A stretch of DNA of 64,000 nt, taken from Agrobacterium cavarae. GTDB taxonomy: Bacteria > Pseudomonadota > Alphaproteobacteria > Rhizobiales > Rhizobiaceae. Below, piece by piece: positions 42,632 through 50,394 of the stretch. A program made the translations under genes and the position numbers. Every line of letters starts with the position of its first letter. Within the stretch, counting starts at the first letter, position 1. Under the pieces are notes generated by a model that saw only the letters and a list, made by a program, of their open reading frames with translations, was not told the DNA's origin and did not search any database. The DNA lies in contig NZ_SISF01000033.1 in the NCBI RefSeq assembly GCF_004310285.1, positions 248,001-312,000 of the forward strand, read 5' to 3'.

Positions 42632-43618
42632 ATGGAACGCGATGAAACGAATCTGAGTGAGTTTCCTTCGATCATCGAAGACAACCCCCTGTTGCGCGCC
42701 GGGCTGAAAATGACCCATTTACGTATGCTTGTGATGGTAGAAGAACACGGCCAGGTAAGCGCTGCGGCCGCAGCCCTCAACATGACGCAGCCTGCGGCCT
42801 CGCGCGTTCTGTCGGAGATGGAGGCCATCGTGAAGAGCCCGCTCTGTCAGCGCGCATCACGCGGCGTTGTCTTAACCAAGTTTGGAGAAGCCTTGGCAAG
42901 ACGGGCCAAGAAGATCCTTTTGGAGCTGCGCGAGGCAAGCCGGGAGCTGGCGCAGATGAAATCCGGCAGCGGCGGCTCGGTCTATATCGGCGCGGTCACC
43001 GCGCCTGCCATCAGCATGGTGGTGCCCGCACTTCGTAAAGCAATGGATATCTATCCGGGCATCGAAATCAGCGTGCAGGTGGAAACCAGCAATATTCTCG
43101 CGCGCGAGCTTCTGGCAGCACGGCATGATTTCGTCATCGGCCGCATTCCAGACGATCTCGATCCGGCCTTGTTCAACGCCCATGAAATCGGCATCGAGCG
43201 CGCCTGTCTTCTGGTCGGCAAGAATCACCCGCTGCTGAATGCCCCGCCTGCCCGGCTGGAGGATATTTGCGACTACGACTGGGTGTTCCAGCCGCCCGGC
43301 ACACTGCTGAGGCGCACGATCGAGGATGCCTTCCTTGCCCAGGGCGTCTCGCTGCCGCGTAACATCATCAACACGCCCTCCACCGTGCTCACCCTTGCCA
43401 TTGTCAGCACCACCCACGCAATCGCGCCGCTTGCGCTGGAAATGGCCGAGTTTCTCTCCGGCCAGCATTCCCCTATGGGCGACATCCGCATTCTGCCGAC
43501 CGAGTTTGAGCTCAGCGTCAAACCCTTCAGCCTGCTGACGGTGAAGGACCGAGTGCTGCCGCCCAGCGCCCAGCTTCTTTATGATCTGGTGCTGGAGGAA
43601 AGCCGCAAGGCCGCGTAA
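42632..43618 (+). CDS. gbpR: LysR regulator GbpR, controls chvE
   Basis: A 328-residue LysR regulator. The helix-turn-helix region is MTHLRMLVMVEEHGQVSAAAAALNMTQPAASRVLSEMEAIVKSPLCQRASRGVVLT, preceded by about 28 extra residues. It is divergent from chvE, as gbpR is in Agrobacterium, where it activates chvE in response to sugars such as arabinose and galactose. The ATG at 42632 is preferred over GTG 42623, which is in frame three codons upstream. Confidence 0.93.
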   Translation: MERDETNLSEFPSIIEDNPLLRAGLKMTHLRMLVMVEEHGQVSAAAAALNMTQPAASRVLSEMEAIVKSPLCQRASRGVVLTKFGEALARRAKKILLELREASRELAQMKSGSGGSVYIGAVTAPAISMVVPALRKAMDIYPGIEISVQVETSNILARELLAARHDFVIGRIPDDLDPALFNAHEIGIERACLLVGKNHPLLNAPPARLEDICDYDWVFQPPGTLLRRTIEDAFLAQGVSLPRNIINTPSTVLTLAIVSTTHAIAPLALEMAEFLSGQHSPMGDIRILPTEFELSVKPFSLLTVKDRVLPPSAQLLYDLVLEESRKAA

Positions 43619-43687
43619 CGCTCAAGGCTCGGGCAACATTAGAGTGATTCTCTCTGCGGGAAGCAACGACCGCCGCTGTAGACCTGC

Positions 43688-43755
43688 TAAAGCGCCGCGC
43701 GTCCTGTTGGACGCACAAGGCCGCTTTACTTTTTGAATCTACGCATCTTGCTGTC
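43688..43755 (-). repeat. Dispersed palindromic intergenic repeat, copy 3
   Basis: Read on the - strand: GATTCAAAAAGTAAAGC, a GTCCAACAGGAC palindrome, then GCGCGGCGCTTTA. It matches copies 1 and 4 closely. It sits between gbpR and the next small gene and may act as the gbpR terminator. Confidence 0.75.
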
Positions 43756-43781
43756 GCGCGGTCGCAAAGAGATGGGGTGTC

Positions 43782-44267
43782 ATGCTTTTCGGCCAGTCGG
43801 TGTTCCAGTCTGTCGTCGCGCGCCTTGAGCGCGAGGCGGAAGATCGACCTGAGGAGGAAATTGCGACACCCTTTAGCGCGCGCGTCATCTTCGACCCCGG
43901 CCCCATCGCGACATCCGGCATATCCGAGACAGAGCCGGACAATCGCCCGCTCTCCGCCTATCTCGATGTGCTGGAGGAGATGCCGACCCTCGACATTGAG
44001 CCGAGGGATGAGGAGCCTGAACCGGCGCCGATGCCGATACCGGATTATCTTCAAAAGACCTCTCTGGCAGATGTCAGCCACGAGCTTGCCATCAACGACA
44101 GGGACACGCTGGAAAGCCTCAGCGAAAAGCGGCGGGCGTTTGCCAGGCTCAATCACCCCGACGCAGTCCCCGCTGCCTTTCGCGAGAACGCACATTTGCG
44201 CATGACAGCCGCCAATCTTCTCATCGACCAGGCCATCCGGCTTTTGCCGCTGATGGGCCGAACCTGA
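43782..44267 (+). CDS. Hypothetical protein with J-domain-like HPD tail
   Basis: A 161-residue acidic protein without a full family match. The first 90 residues are Pro/Glu-rich and look disordered. The C-terminal half is helical; KRRAFARLNHPDAVPAAFRENAHLRMTAANLLIDQAIRLL has an HPD (125-127) between two helices, like the J-domain helix II-HPD-helix III, though the domain would be shorter than normal. If real, it would contact DnaK. The start is supported by position after the repeat; it stands alone. Confidence 0.7.
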   Translation: MLFGQSVFQSVVARLEREAEDRPEEEIATPFSARVIFDPGPIATSGISETEPDNRPLSAYLDVLEEMPTLDIEPRDEEPEPAPMPIPDYLQKTSLADVSHELAINDRDTLESLSEKRRAFARLNHPDAVPAAFRENAHLRMTAANLLIDQAIRLLPLMGRT

Positions 44268-44297
44268 AAACCCGCCCGGTAAAGCGCGTGTGAGACC

Positions 44298-44525
44298 TCA
44301 GTCCTGCTCGGAGCGAACCGCCGGCTCTTCCGGCTTTGGCTCGGCCGGCTTGAAGGTAAACAGCAGCACATAGGCCGCATAAAGCGCGATGCCGCCGACG
44401 ACGGTCATCCAGAAGGGCTCATTGTTGACGAACTCCAACACCGCCCAGCCGGCGCAGACGCCAACGATCAGCAGCCGCACCCAGAGCGGGCGATACATCG
44501 GATGGTTCGTATCGATCAAAAGCAT
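44298..44525 (-). CDS. Small two-helix membrane protein (DUF3329-like)
   Basis: A 75-residue protein starting MLLIDTNHPMYRPLWVRLLIVGVCAGWAVLEF, with two predicted membrane helices (about 14-31 and 37-55) and an acidic, Pro-rich C-terminal tail. It resembles small rhizobial proteins that I recall as DUF3329, but the assignment is tentative. The ATG follows GGGAGA. It converges on the J-like gene. No function is known. Confidence 0.7.
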   Translation of the reverse strand: MLLIDTNHPMYRPLWVRLLIVGVCAGWAVLEFVNNEPFWMTVVGGIALYAAYVLLFTFKPAEPKPEEPAVRSEQD

Positions 44526-44592
44526 GGTCTCTCCCTTGCGCCAGCCCCTCATGCGAAATCCACGCAAGCATCCGGCTTTACTGCATCGGCCT

Positions 44593-44684
44593 GAAAATCG
44601 AAATCGTTTTTCGGAAAAGCACGATGTGTCGATTCAAAAAGGTAAAGCGTCCTTTGGGCGTCCAACGGACGCACGACGCTTCAA
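44593..44684 (+). repeat. Dispersed palindromic intergenic repeat, copy 4
   Basis: Contains GAAAATCGAAATCG with TTTTTCGG (first palindrome), GATTCAAAAAGGTAAAGC, then GTCCAACGGAC and GACGCTTCA (second palindrome). It is the best-preserved full-length + strand copy in the window. Confidence 0.78.
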
Positions 44685-45231
44685 GCATTTTGCCGAGCAT
44701 ATCCCCTCAGAAACGCAACAATGCAAGACCGCAGGCCAAAGAGAGGCGCGAGAATCCCCTATCCAACCGGATTGTGATCGACCGAAGGCCAATCCACTGC
44801 GCTGGCGTGGGCAGGATATGCCAACATTTAGAGAAGGCCGACGCGTGACCTATGGCAAGAGCCTCGCTCCAAGGTCAGGATCCAGCCAGAGGATTGGCAT
44901 ACCCATCCCGGCGCTATTGGAGAAACAGCCAGACCATTGTCCTTGATATGAGAGAACTTGCCCTAAGCGGCTCTGCGTGTGGACTGGCGAGCGACAGCAC
45001 AATACGGATGAGGAAGCCCGCTCGCTACCTCTTGCCCCAGAGCCAACGCACAATGAAGGGAATGGCGTAGCAAGAGGTTTCGTCGAAGGATCGTGCTGCA
45101 ATGGCGAACACCATGACGGGTCAGTCCGCTCATCGCAGACGCGCCACCCCTAACCCCTCAACAAAAAAGCGGCGCAAAACTGCACCGCCTTCAGGTGTTC
45201 AATGGAGAGCACCGAGCATTATCGTCCAGGA
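44685..45231. other. Long intergenic stretch without a supported gene
   Basis: About 550 bases between the repeat and the end of the MarR gene. Frames on both strands are short, lack ribosome-binding sites and show no family resemblance. It may hold a degraded gene or an unseen RNA. Confidence 0.4.
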
Positions 45232-45753
45232 TCAATCCTCGATCTTGCGCAACAGCCCCACAAGTTGATCGCGAGCCTTCTCGCCACCCAGTCGGCCAAC
45301 GAGCTTATCCTCATGGGCTTTCCAGATCTGCAGGATTTCGTCGAGCGTGGCTTTGCCCTCTTCCGTCATCTCCAGATAATGCACACGGCGGTCGGTCGCT
45401 GATCTGCGGCGGGCGAGCAGCCCCTTGTTTTCCAAACCATCGATGATCGCCACGAAGTTGGCGCGCTGAATTCCAAGCGCCTCTGCAACATCGCTCTGCT
45501 TCAGATCGGTATTGTTCGCCACAACGATCAGCACGGAGAAATCAGCCGGACGAAGACCGTAGGCAAGAAGGCTCTCGTTGAAGTCCCCCACCACCGCGAG
45601 TTGCGCCCTCCGGAGCCTGTAAAGTACAGCTTCGGAAAGAATGGAGTAATCGACATCGAGCTTCGAGAGCTTGGAATGCCCAAGCGACGGCTCATCGGCT
45701 TCCGAGTATTTACCCTTCGCGCGACCTTGCTCAAAAGCCATATTCAAAGTCAT
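45232..45753 (-). CDS. MarR-family transcriptional regulator
   Basis: A 173-residue MarR regulator. The winged helix is about residues 70-135: LRPADFSVLIVVANNTDLKQSDVAEALGIQRANFVAIIDGLENKGLLARRRSATDRRVHYLEMTEEGKA. The start is chosen from a strong AGGAGG six bases upstream of the ATG; the frame extends 15 codons further. It is monocistronic with a low-GC region upstream. Its signal and targets are not evident; neighbours are a gap and a tRNA. Confidence 0.9.
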   Translation of the reverse strand: MTLNMAFEQGRAKGKYSEADEPSLGHSKLSKLDVDYSILSEAVLYRLRRAQLAVVGDFNESLLAYGLRPADFSVLIVVANNTDLKQSDVAEALGIQRANFVAIIDGLENKGLLARRRSATDRRVHYLEMTEEGKATLDEILQIWKAHEDKLVGRLGGEKARDQLVGLLRKIED

Positions 45754-46225
45754 CCCGGCCTCCTGTGATTCATCCGCTTGAGAGGTCATTAGCGGCATAT
45801 GTTTATTAGAACAATGTTTAATAGTAATTAATCCATAGGTCTAGGGTTCGTACGGACGAAATCTTCCATCGTGGAAACGATAAGCACTTCCTACTATTAG
45901 CATCCCATAAATATTGGTTCTTACAACCAATATATTGTAAACAAACCACTAATCTCGCTCTTATCAAACTCGAGCGCGAAAAATCATCATGCACGTTCTC
46001 GTTAACTAGCCACTCATCATGCAACCGACGAAAGATGAAGTACAAATTCCAGCCCGTAAGAATTAGACACAAGCAAAGCGTGCAAGAAGTAATAGATGAT
46101 TTTTAACCATACCGATTCATCGGCAACATCATTGTCGCCGGCGACATTTTACGGATTGAAGAGACAGGAAAGCTAGTTTAAGAAACCCGGCATATCCAAA
46201 CGCGACTCAAAGACGCGTCACGAGT
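45754..46225. promoter_or_regulatory. Low-GC intergenic patch with a 9-bp inverted repeat
   Basis: About 470 bases with clearly lower GC than the neighbours, between the divergent MarR gene and tRNA-Arg. ATATTGGTT (45911-45919) and AACCAATAT (45925-45933) are exact inverted arms with a 5-base spacer. A short frame on the - strand has no support. The composition hints at acquired DNA or a regulatory RNA. Confidence 0.45.
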
Positions 46226-46302
46226 GCACCCGTAGCTCAGCTGGATAGAGTGTTGGATTCCGATTCCAAAGGTCACAGGTTCGAATCCTGTCGGGTGCGC
46301 CA
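46226..46302 (+). tRNA. tRNA-Arg (anticodon CCG)
   Basis: A 77-base tRNA. The acceptor arm GCACCCG pairs with CGGGTGC, the D arm has AGCTCAGCTGGATAGAG, the anticodon stem TTGGA/TCCAA encloses TTCCGAT with anticodon CCG, the T arm contains GGTTCGAATCC, and the encoded CCA end is present. Confidence 0.97.
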
Positions 46303-46460
46303 TTTTCCAAAAGTTCTCTTTGACGTGCATATGGCGCTCGCGATCCCATCTTCTGCGGATATTTGGTCTGCTGGAGACACGCCTTCGAAATCGCGTCAAA
46401 CCACCGTCTTGACTCTTCCCAAAAATGAGAACATTTATAGAACAAATGAGAGAGTGAGAC

Positions 46461-46700
46461 ATGCCCGGAGCTGAGAAGATCATCGTGGTGCAGTTTAAGA
46501 AGGGGCGCGGCGGTATTGTGCCGGGGGATATTCGGCAGGCTTCCAACGCCGCCTCTGCCGAGAAGATTGCCGGTGCAATGGCGTCTCGCCATATTGGCGT
46601 TGCTGCCTATGCCGTCACCGTGGATGAGGAGAGTGGCGACATGGGCGATCCCCGTCTCCTGGTCTCTCATGGCGAGATTACCGACTTGATGCCTGACTGA
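46461..46700 (+). CDS. Small conserved-looking hypothetical protein
   Basis: A 79-residue protein, MPGAEKIIVVQFKKGRGGIVPGDIRQASNAASAEKIAGAMASRHIGVAAYAVTVDEESGD..., with regular beta-alpha-beta character. I do not recognise the family. The ATG follows GAGAGTGAG. It starts 158 bases after tRNA-Arg and is followed 38 bases later by a second small gene, then a zinc-ribbon gene, all on the same strand, forming a likely operon. Confidence 0.7.
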   Translation: MPGAEKIIVVQFKKGRGGIVPGDIRQASNAASAEKIAGAMASRHIGVAAYAVTVDEESGDMGDPRLLVSHGEITDLMPD

Positions 46701-46738
46701 CCGGACGGGGATCAATCATCTTTCACATCAACGAGCAG

Positions 46739-46960
46739 GTGGCTCTGAAACAGGAGATCGGGAACGTGTGTGCCGAAATCAACGAACAGGTCGTGGATGT
46801 TGCGGCATATGTCATCCAATGCCACGACGGGGATGCGAAGGCGGCGGTAGAAACGCTGCTGGATGAGATCGAGCATCTGCAACAACAGCTTTCGGTCGCC
46901 GTTGCCGCCATGGGACGAGGATTTACGCGCGGGTGGATACCGAACGGCGAGCGGGAGTGA
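46739..46960 (+). CDS. Small hypothetical helical protein
   Basis: A 73-residue frame from a GTG. The stretch VVDVAAYVIQCHDGDAKAAVETLLDEIEHLQQQLSVAVAAM predicts two helices. It ends one base before the start of the next gene, which supports translational coupling. No family is recognised. The start codon is uncertain because the ribosome-binding site is weak. Confidence 0.5.
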   Translation: MALKQEIGNVCAEINEQVVDVAAYVIQCHDGDAKAAVETLLDEIEHLQQQLSVAVAAMGRGFTRGWIPNGERE

Positions 46961-46961
46961 C

Positions 46962-47237
46962 ATGCGCCACCGTCGCGGTATCGATCTGGTGGGCGCGGGC
47001 GACGAGATAGCAGGACAAAAGGCCAACGAGGTTACATTTGCCGACCTGCCGCAATGGTATTCGGTCAGCGGCAAATGCGGACAATGCGGAGAGGTGAGCA
47101 TGCTGGAGCGATGGGAATTACAGCGACGGTTTGGCAAGTCGCAGCAGTTGATGCCGCTGGAACGGAAGTTGCGGTGCAGCCGATGCGGCAACGGAACTGG
47201 CAACCATTTTGTCTTCGGGCATGTATCGCGCGATTGA
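46962..47237 (+). CDS. Small zinc-ribbon protein
   Basis: A 91-residue protein with two knuckles, CGQCGEVSML (about 45-48) and CSRCGNGTGNHF (about 73-76), forming a four-Cys zinc ribbon. The first part is HRRGIDLVGAGDEIAGQKANEVTFADLPQWY. The ATG follows GGGAG. Proteins of this look occur in rhizobial islands and phages and their role is unknown. It is the third gene of the small operon after tRNA-Arg. Confidence 0.7.
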   Translation: MRHRRGIDLVGAGDEIAGQKANEVTFADLPQWYSVSGKCGQCGEVSMLERWELQRRFGKSQQLMPLERKLRCSRCGNGTGNHFVFGHVSRD

Positions 47238-47689
47238 GGACGGATGCTGCTTTGAAAGATGCAGATCGCCGCTCGACGATCGTCTTGCCTGTACACGCAG
47301 ATTGATGCCGGGGAGAATGCCAGCCGCTCAGTGAGAGCCATCCGCCAATCGGATAGCGGCCACTGAAGCTAAGGCAAGTCTTTACTCACCGATCGCACCC
47401 ACTCGGTCAACGGCGGTCGTAACCGCCACCCACGAACGACGCATCGAAACGAAGAGATAGGGAGAGGATCTCAGACAAAGAGGGGTCAAACACACGGTGA
47501 CCTGCACATGGCGGGACGTAAAGCGGAGGTCGTCTTTCCGCAGCGCTATTTAACCCGCGGCTACAAAGGACGGATAGGCAAAACGATAGTGAGGTCGGCG
47601 CGATGGATAGACAAGAGACCGCACGGTTCCGCGCGACGCCTTAACCCTGACAGGAATTTTCATCAGCCATGCAAACGGAGGTTTCCAGC
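47238..47689. other. Intergenic stretch without a supported gene
   Basis: About 450 bases between the zinc-ribbon gene and a lipoprotein-like gene. A frame at 47508 has no convincing start site or family. No palindrome of note was seen. Confidence 0.4.
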
Positions 47690-48004
47690 ATGCGACGCGT
47701 TTCGTTTTTTTGTACTCTTTTCATGATCTCTCCAACACTGGCACTGGGCTGCTCCGAGCCCTCCAGCGATGTCCGCATTCCCAGGGCACCCTCCAAAATT
47801 TCGCAGCCCTCCTGCGTGCTTTATTCCAATTGCTCGGAGTATGACATGCGCTCCTACAAGAACGACGTCGCGACCTATATTCGCGCCCTGACGGAATATG
47901 CAGAGGACGCAGCCGATGCCGCCGATGCGGCGAAGGACTTTGCCAGCAATGCGGCAGACTATGCGCGATGCGAAGGCAGTGACGCCAGTTCACGCATACG
48001 GTGA
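47690..48004 (+). CDS. Putative small lipoprotein with helical tail
   Basis: A 104-residue protein. The N-terminus MRRVSFFCTLFMISPTLALGC is a signal sequence with a plausible lipobox (LALGC). The C-terminal half (YKNDVATYIRALTEYAEDAADAADAAKDFASNAADYARC) should form a helix or coiled coil. The ATG follows GGAGG. The family is not recognised; many rhizobial species have small lipoproteins of this type. It precedes another small secreted protein gene by 222 bases. Confidence 0.65.
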   Translation: MRRVSFFCTLFMISPTLALGCSEPSSDVRIPRAPSKISQPSCVLYSNCSEYDMRSYKNDVATYIRALTEYAEDAADAADAAKDFASNAADYARCEGSDASSRIR

Positions 48005-48226
48005 GCTTTTATATTCGCACGCATCTCCCGGTATCACGGCGAAACGTTTGCCCACCCAAAGGGACGAAGGCGCCGTGCTCCATCTCGGCCGGGAGATGAG
48101 CGCAGGCATCTCCACCGCCTGCCCATCCGGATGGATTCATCACCCGGGCGAATCCTGCGGTCATCGTCCAGAACAGTTCAAATCGATGTCACTTCCAACT
48201 GAACACAAAGCGAAAGGATCAAACTC

Positions 48227-48493
48227 ATGAAGCGACTTATCCTATCTTCCATCATGGTGCTTGCAGCAAACAGCGCCTTCGCCGAGTGCGGGATGAACGC
48301 GTCGCGATGCTTCAAGAAAGATGGAAGCACCTACGAACTCCAGCAGAATCTTGGAGGCGGATATGCCGTCAGCCGCGACGGCAAAAGTGAAGGAAGGCTC
48401 TCGCAAAATCTCAGTGGCTCCTGGACGTTGTACAGGCCGGACGGCACGACGGAAACGTTCGACCGAAAGCCATCGTCCATTCCGAAATACTGA
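48227..48493 (+). CDS. Small secreted protein of unknown function
   Basis: An 88-residue protein with a signal peptide ending at ANSAFA. The mature part is about 70 residues with two cysteines (ECGMNASRC) and short beta-strand-like repeats (GGGYAVSRDGKSEGRLSQNLSGSWTLYRPDGTTETF). The ATG follows GAAAGGA. The function is unknown. It is followed at once by two tandem copies of a 100-base repeat. Confidence 0.7.
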   Translation: MKRLILSSIMVLAANSAFAECGMNASRCFKKDGSTYELQQNLGGGYAVSRDGKSEGRLSQNLSGSWTLYRPDGTTETFDRKPSSIPKY

Positions 48494-48496
48494 AGC

Positions 48497-48702
48497 ACGC
48501 CGCGCAAGGGGGTGCAGCGGTCTGTCGATAACGACAGACTATAAGACAACGAACTGAAGCGTGGTGAGGGAATCTGAAGATCGCGCCACGCTTTAAAGCA
48601 TGGTCCGCGCAAAAGTGTGCAGCGGTTTTGCGATAACGACATGCGACAAAACAAGGGGCCAAAGCGAAGGAGTGAATCTGAAAGATCGCGACACGCTTTG
48701 GC
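48497..48702 (+). repeat. Two tandem copies of a ~100-base repeat
   Basis: Unit 1 (48497-48597) and unit 2 (48601-48702) share CCGCGCAA, TGTGCAGCGGT or GGTGCAGCGGT, CGATAACGACA, AATCTGAAGATCGCG or AATCTGAAAGATCGCG and CACGCTTT in the same order. Unit 1 is more diverged in the middle. I recall this as a common intergenic repeat of the Agrobacterium/Rhizobium group. It lies between the secreted-protein gene and the blh promoter. Confidence 0.8.
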
Positions 48703-48717
48703 AATTGCAGCCCACAT

Positions 48718-48746
48718 CATTATACATTATAAAATAATATATAATG
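48718..48746. promoter_or_regulatory. AT-rich palindrome, likely BigR operator
   Basis: CATTATACATTAT and ATAATATATAATG are 13-base arms with one mismatch and a 3-base spacer. It ends 20 bases before the blh start. BigR is known to bind an AT-rich palindrome that covers the promoter of its operon, and the bigR gene is in this operon. Confidence 0.75.
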
Positions 48747-48766
48747 ACTTAGGATGGAGGGCATTT

Positions 48767-50065
48767 ATGCCGGTAACCAGAATCTCCGACAAGCTATCGG
48801 TCTCGACCCAGCCAAGTGTCGAAGACATCTGGGCCCTCCACTCGCAAGGCTTCACGACATTCATCAACAATCGTCCGGATGGCGAGGACACGTCTCAACT
48901 CGGCGCGAAAGTGGAGGCGCAGGCAGCGGGCCAATATGGTCTGGCCTATAGCCACATTCCGGTGACGATGAGTACCATCACCGAGGCGGACGTGCGGGCC
49001 TTCCAGGATGCCATGCGCCAGTCCGATGGCCCGGTTTTCGCCCATTGTAAAGGTGGCACCCGTTCGCTCAGCCTCTATGTGATCGGCGAAGTTCTGGATG
49101 GGCGGATGAAAGCAGCCGATGTCGCTGCCTTCGGCCGCGCCCATGGCTTCGACATGTATGTCGCAGAGACGTGGCTTGCCCGCCAAACCTCTCTGCGTCC
49201 GCAGGTGAAGGGCTTCTTCGACGCCCGCACCTTCAGCATTCAATATGTGGTCTCTGATCCCGATACCGGCAAATGCGCCATCATCGATCCGGTGTTGGAT
49301 TTCGACGAGAAGTCCGGCGCCACAGCCACCATCAATGCCGATGCGATCCTCGATTATGTGCGTGCCCAAGGTCTCACCGTCGAATGGATTCTCGACACGC
49401 ATCCGCATGCCGATCATTTCTCTGCCGCGCACTATCTGAAACACGAGACAGGTGCCCGCACCGCCATCGGCGAGCGCGTCGTGGATGTCCAGGCGCTATG
49501 GAAGGATATCTATAACTGGCCGGACCTCGCGACCGATGGCTCGCAATGGGACCACCTGTTTGCCCATGGCGAGACGTTCAAGATCGGCTCACTCGATGCG
49601 CGGGTTCTCTTCTCTCCCGGCCACACGCTCGCCTCGATCACCTATGTCATCGGCGATGCGGCCTTCATCCACGACACGCTGTTCATGCCGGATGGCGGCA
49701 CGGCGCGCGCCGATTTCCCCGGCGGGGATGCGGATGCCCTCTGGCACTCCATTCAGGATATTCTGGCCCTGCCGGATGAGACGCGGCTTTTTACCGGTCA
49801 TGATTATCAGCCGAATGGCCGAACGCCGCGTTGGGAAAGTACGGTCGCCGAACAAAAAGCCTCCAATCCGCATATTGCGGGCGTCAGCAGGCAGGATTTC
49901 ACTACGCTTCGTACACAACGCGACAAGACGCTCCCCATGCCGAAGCTCATGCTTCATGCGCTACAGGTGAATATCTGCGGTGGCCGCCTGCCGGAGCCGG
50001 AGGCGAACGGCAAACGCTATCTCAAGTTTCCGCTGGATGCCTTGCAGGGAGCCGTTTGGGAATGA
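48767..50065 (+). CDS. blh: Blh: sulfurtransferase / persulfide dioxygenase fusion
   Basis: A 432-residue bifunctional protein. The N-terminal DUF442 domain (about 1-130) has the rhodanese/phosphatase-like loop HCKGGTRS. The C-terminal MBL domain of the ETHE1 type has DTHPHADHFSAAHYLK, LFSPGHTLASITYVIGD and FTGHDY. Blh oxidises persulfides formed from H2S and supports respiration under sulfide stress. The ATG follows GGAGG; the frame extends upstream into the repeat. It overlaps bigR by ATGA. Confidence 0.95.
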   Translation: MPVTRISDKLSVSTQPSVEDIWALHSQGFTTFINNRPDGEDTSQLGAKVEAQAAGQYGLAYSHIPVTMSTITEADVRAFQDAMRQSDGPVFAHCKGGTRSLSLYVIGEVLDGRMKAADVAAFGRAHGFDMYVAETWLARQTSLRPQVKGFFDARTFSIQYVVSDPDTGKCAIIDPVLDFDEKSGATATINADAILDYVRAQGLTVEWILDTHPHADHFSAAHYLKHETGARTAIGERVVDVQALWKDIYNWPDLATDGSQWDHLFAHGETFKIGSLDARVLFSPGHTLASITYVIGDAAFIHDTLFMPDGGTARADFPGGDADALWHSIQDILALPDETRLFTGHDYQPNGRTPRWESTVAEQKASNPHIAGVSRQDFTTLRTQRDKTLPMPKLMLHALQVNICGGRLPEPEANGKRYLKFPLDALQGAVWE

Positions 50066-50394
50066 CCGCTTTGCCAAAAGACCTGGTGCTTTCGCCTGCC
50101 GAAATGGCAGATCGCGCCGCAGATGTCGCCACCCTGCTGAAAACCCTGTCGCACCCGGCGCGGCTGATGATCGTCTGCACCCTGGTCGAGGGGGAGTTCT
50201 CCGTTGGCGATCTGGAAGAGCGGCTCGATCTGCACCAGCCGCATCTTTCCCAGCACCTCACCGTGCTCAGAGGCTCCGGCATTGTCGATACCAGGCGTGA
50301 TGGCAAGCAGATTTTCTACCGTCTGACCGAGGAAAAGGCCGCCCAACTGGTCGCCGCTCTCTATAACATTTTCTGCGCAAGGGAGACGGCATGA
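50062..50394 (+). CDS. bigR: ArsR-family persulfide-sensing repressor BigR
   Basis: A 110-residue winged-helix repressor: TLLKTLSHPARLMIVCTLVEGEFSVGDLEERLDLHQPHLSQHLTVLRGSGIVDTRRDGKQIFYRL. The two redox cysteines are at 39 (IVCTL) and 105 (NIFCARE), equivalent to the pair that forms a disulfide or tetrasulfide in BigR/SqrR. Oxidation releases DNA and derepresses the operon. It overlaps blh and yeeE by ATGA-type overlaps. Confidence 0.95.
   Translation: MTALPKDLVLSPAEMADRAADVATLLKTLSHPARLMIVCTLVEGEFSVGDLEERLDLHQPHLSQHLTVLRGSGIVDTRRDGKQIFYRLTEEKAAQLVAALYNIFCARETA

Noticed and set aside
44850..45101. Possible remnant of a transposase or other gene
   Set aside because: The - strand translation shows no transposase motifs and there are no terminal inverted repeats nearby.
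45818..46072. 84-codon - strand frame in the low-GC patch
   Set aside because: No ribosome-binding site, no family resemblance, and AT-rich DNA readily gives such frames; kept only as part of the intergenic note.
46226..46302. Integration (att) repeat of the tRNA-Arg 3' end
   Set aside because: I found no second copy of the tRNA 3' end in the following kilobases and no integrase gene, so no island boundary is claimed.
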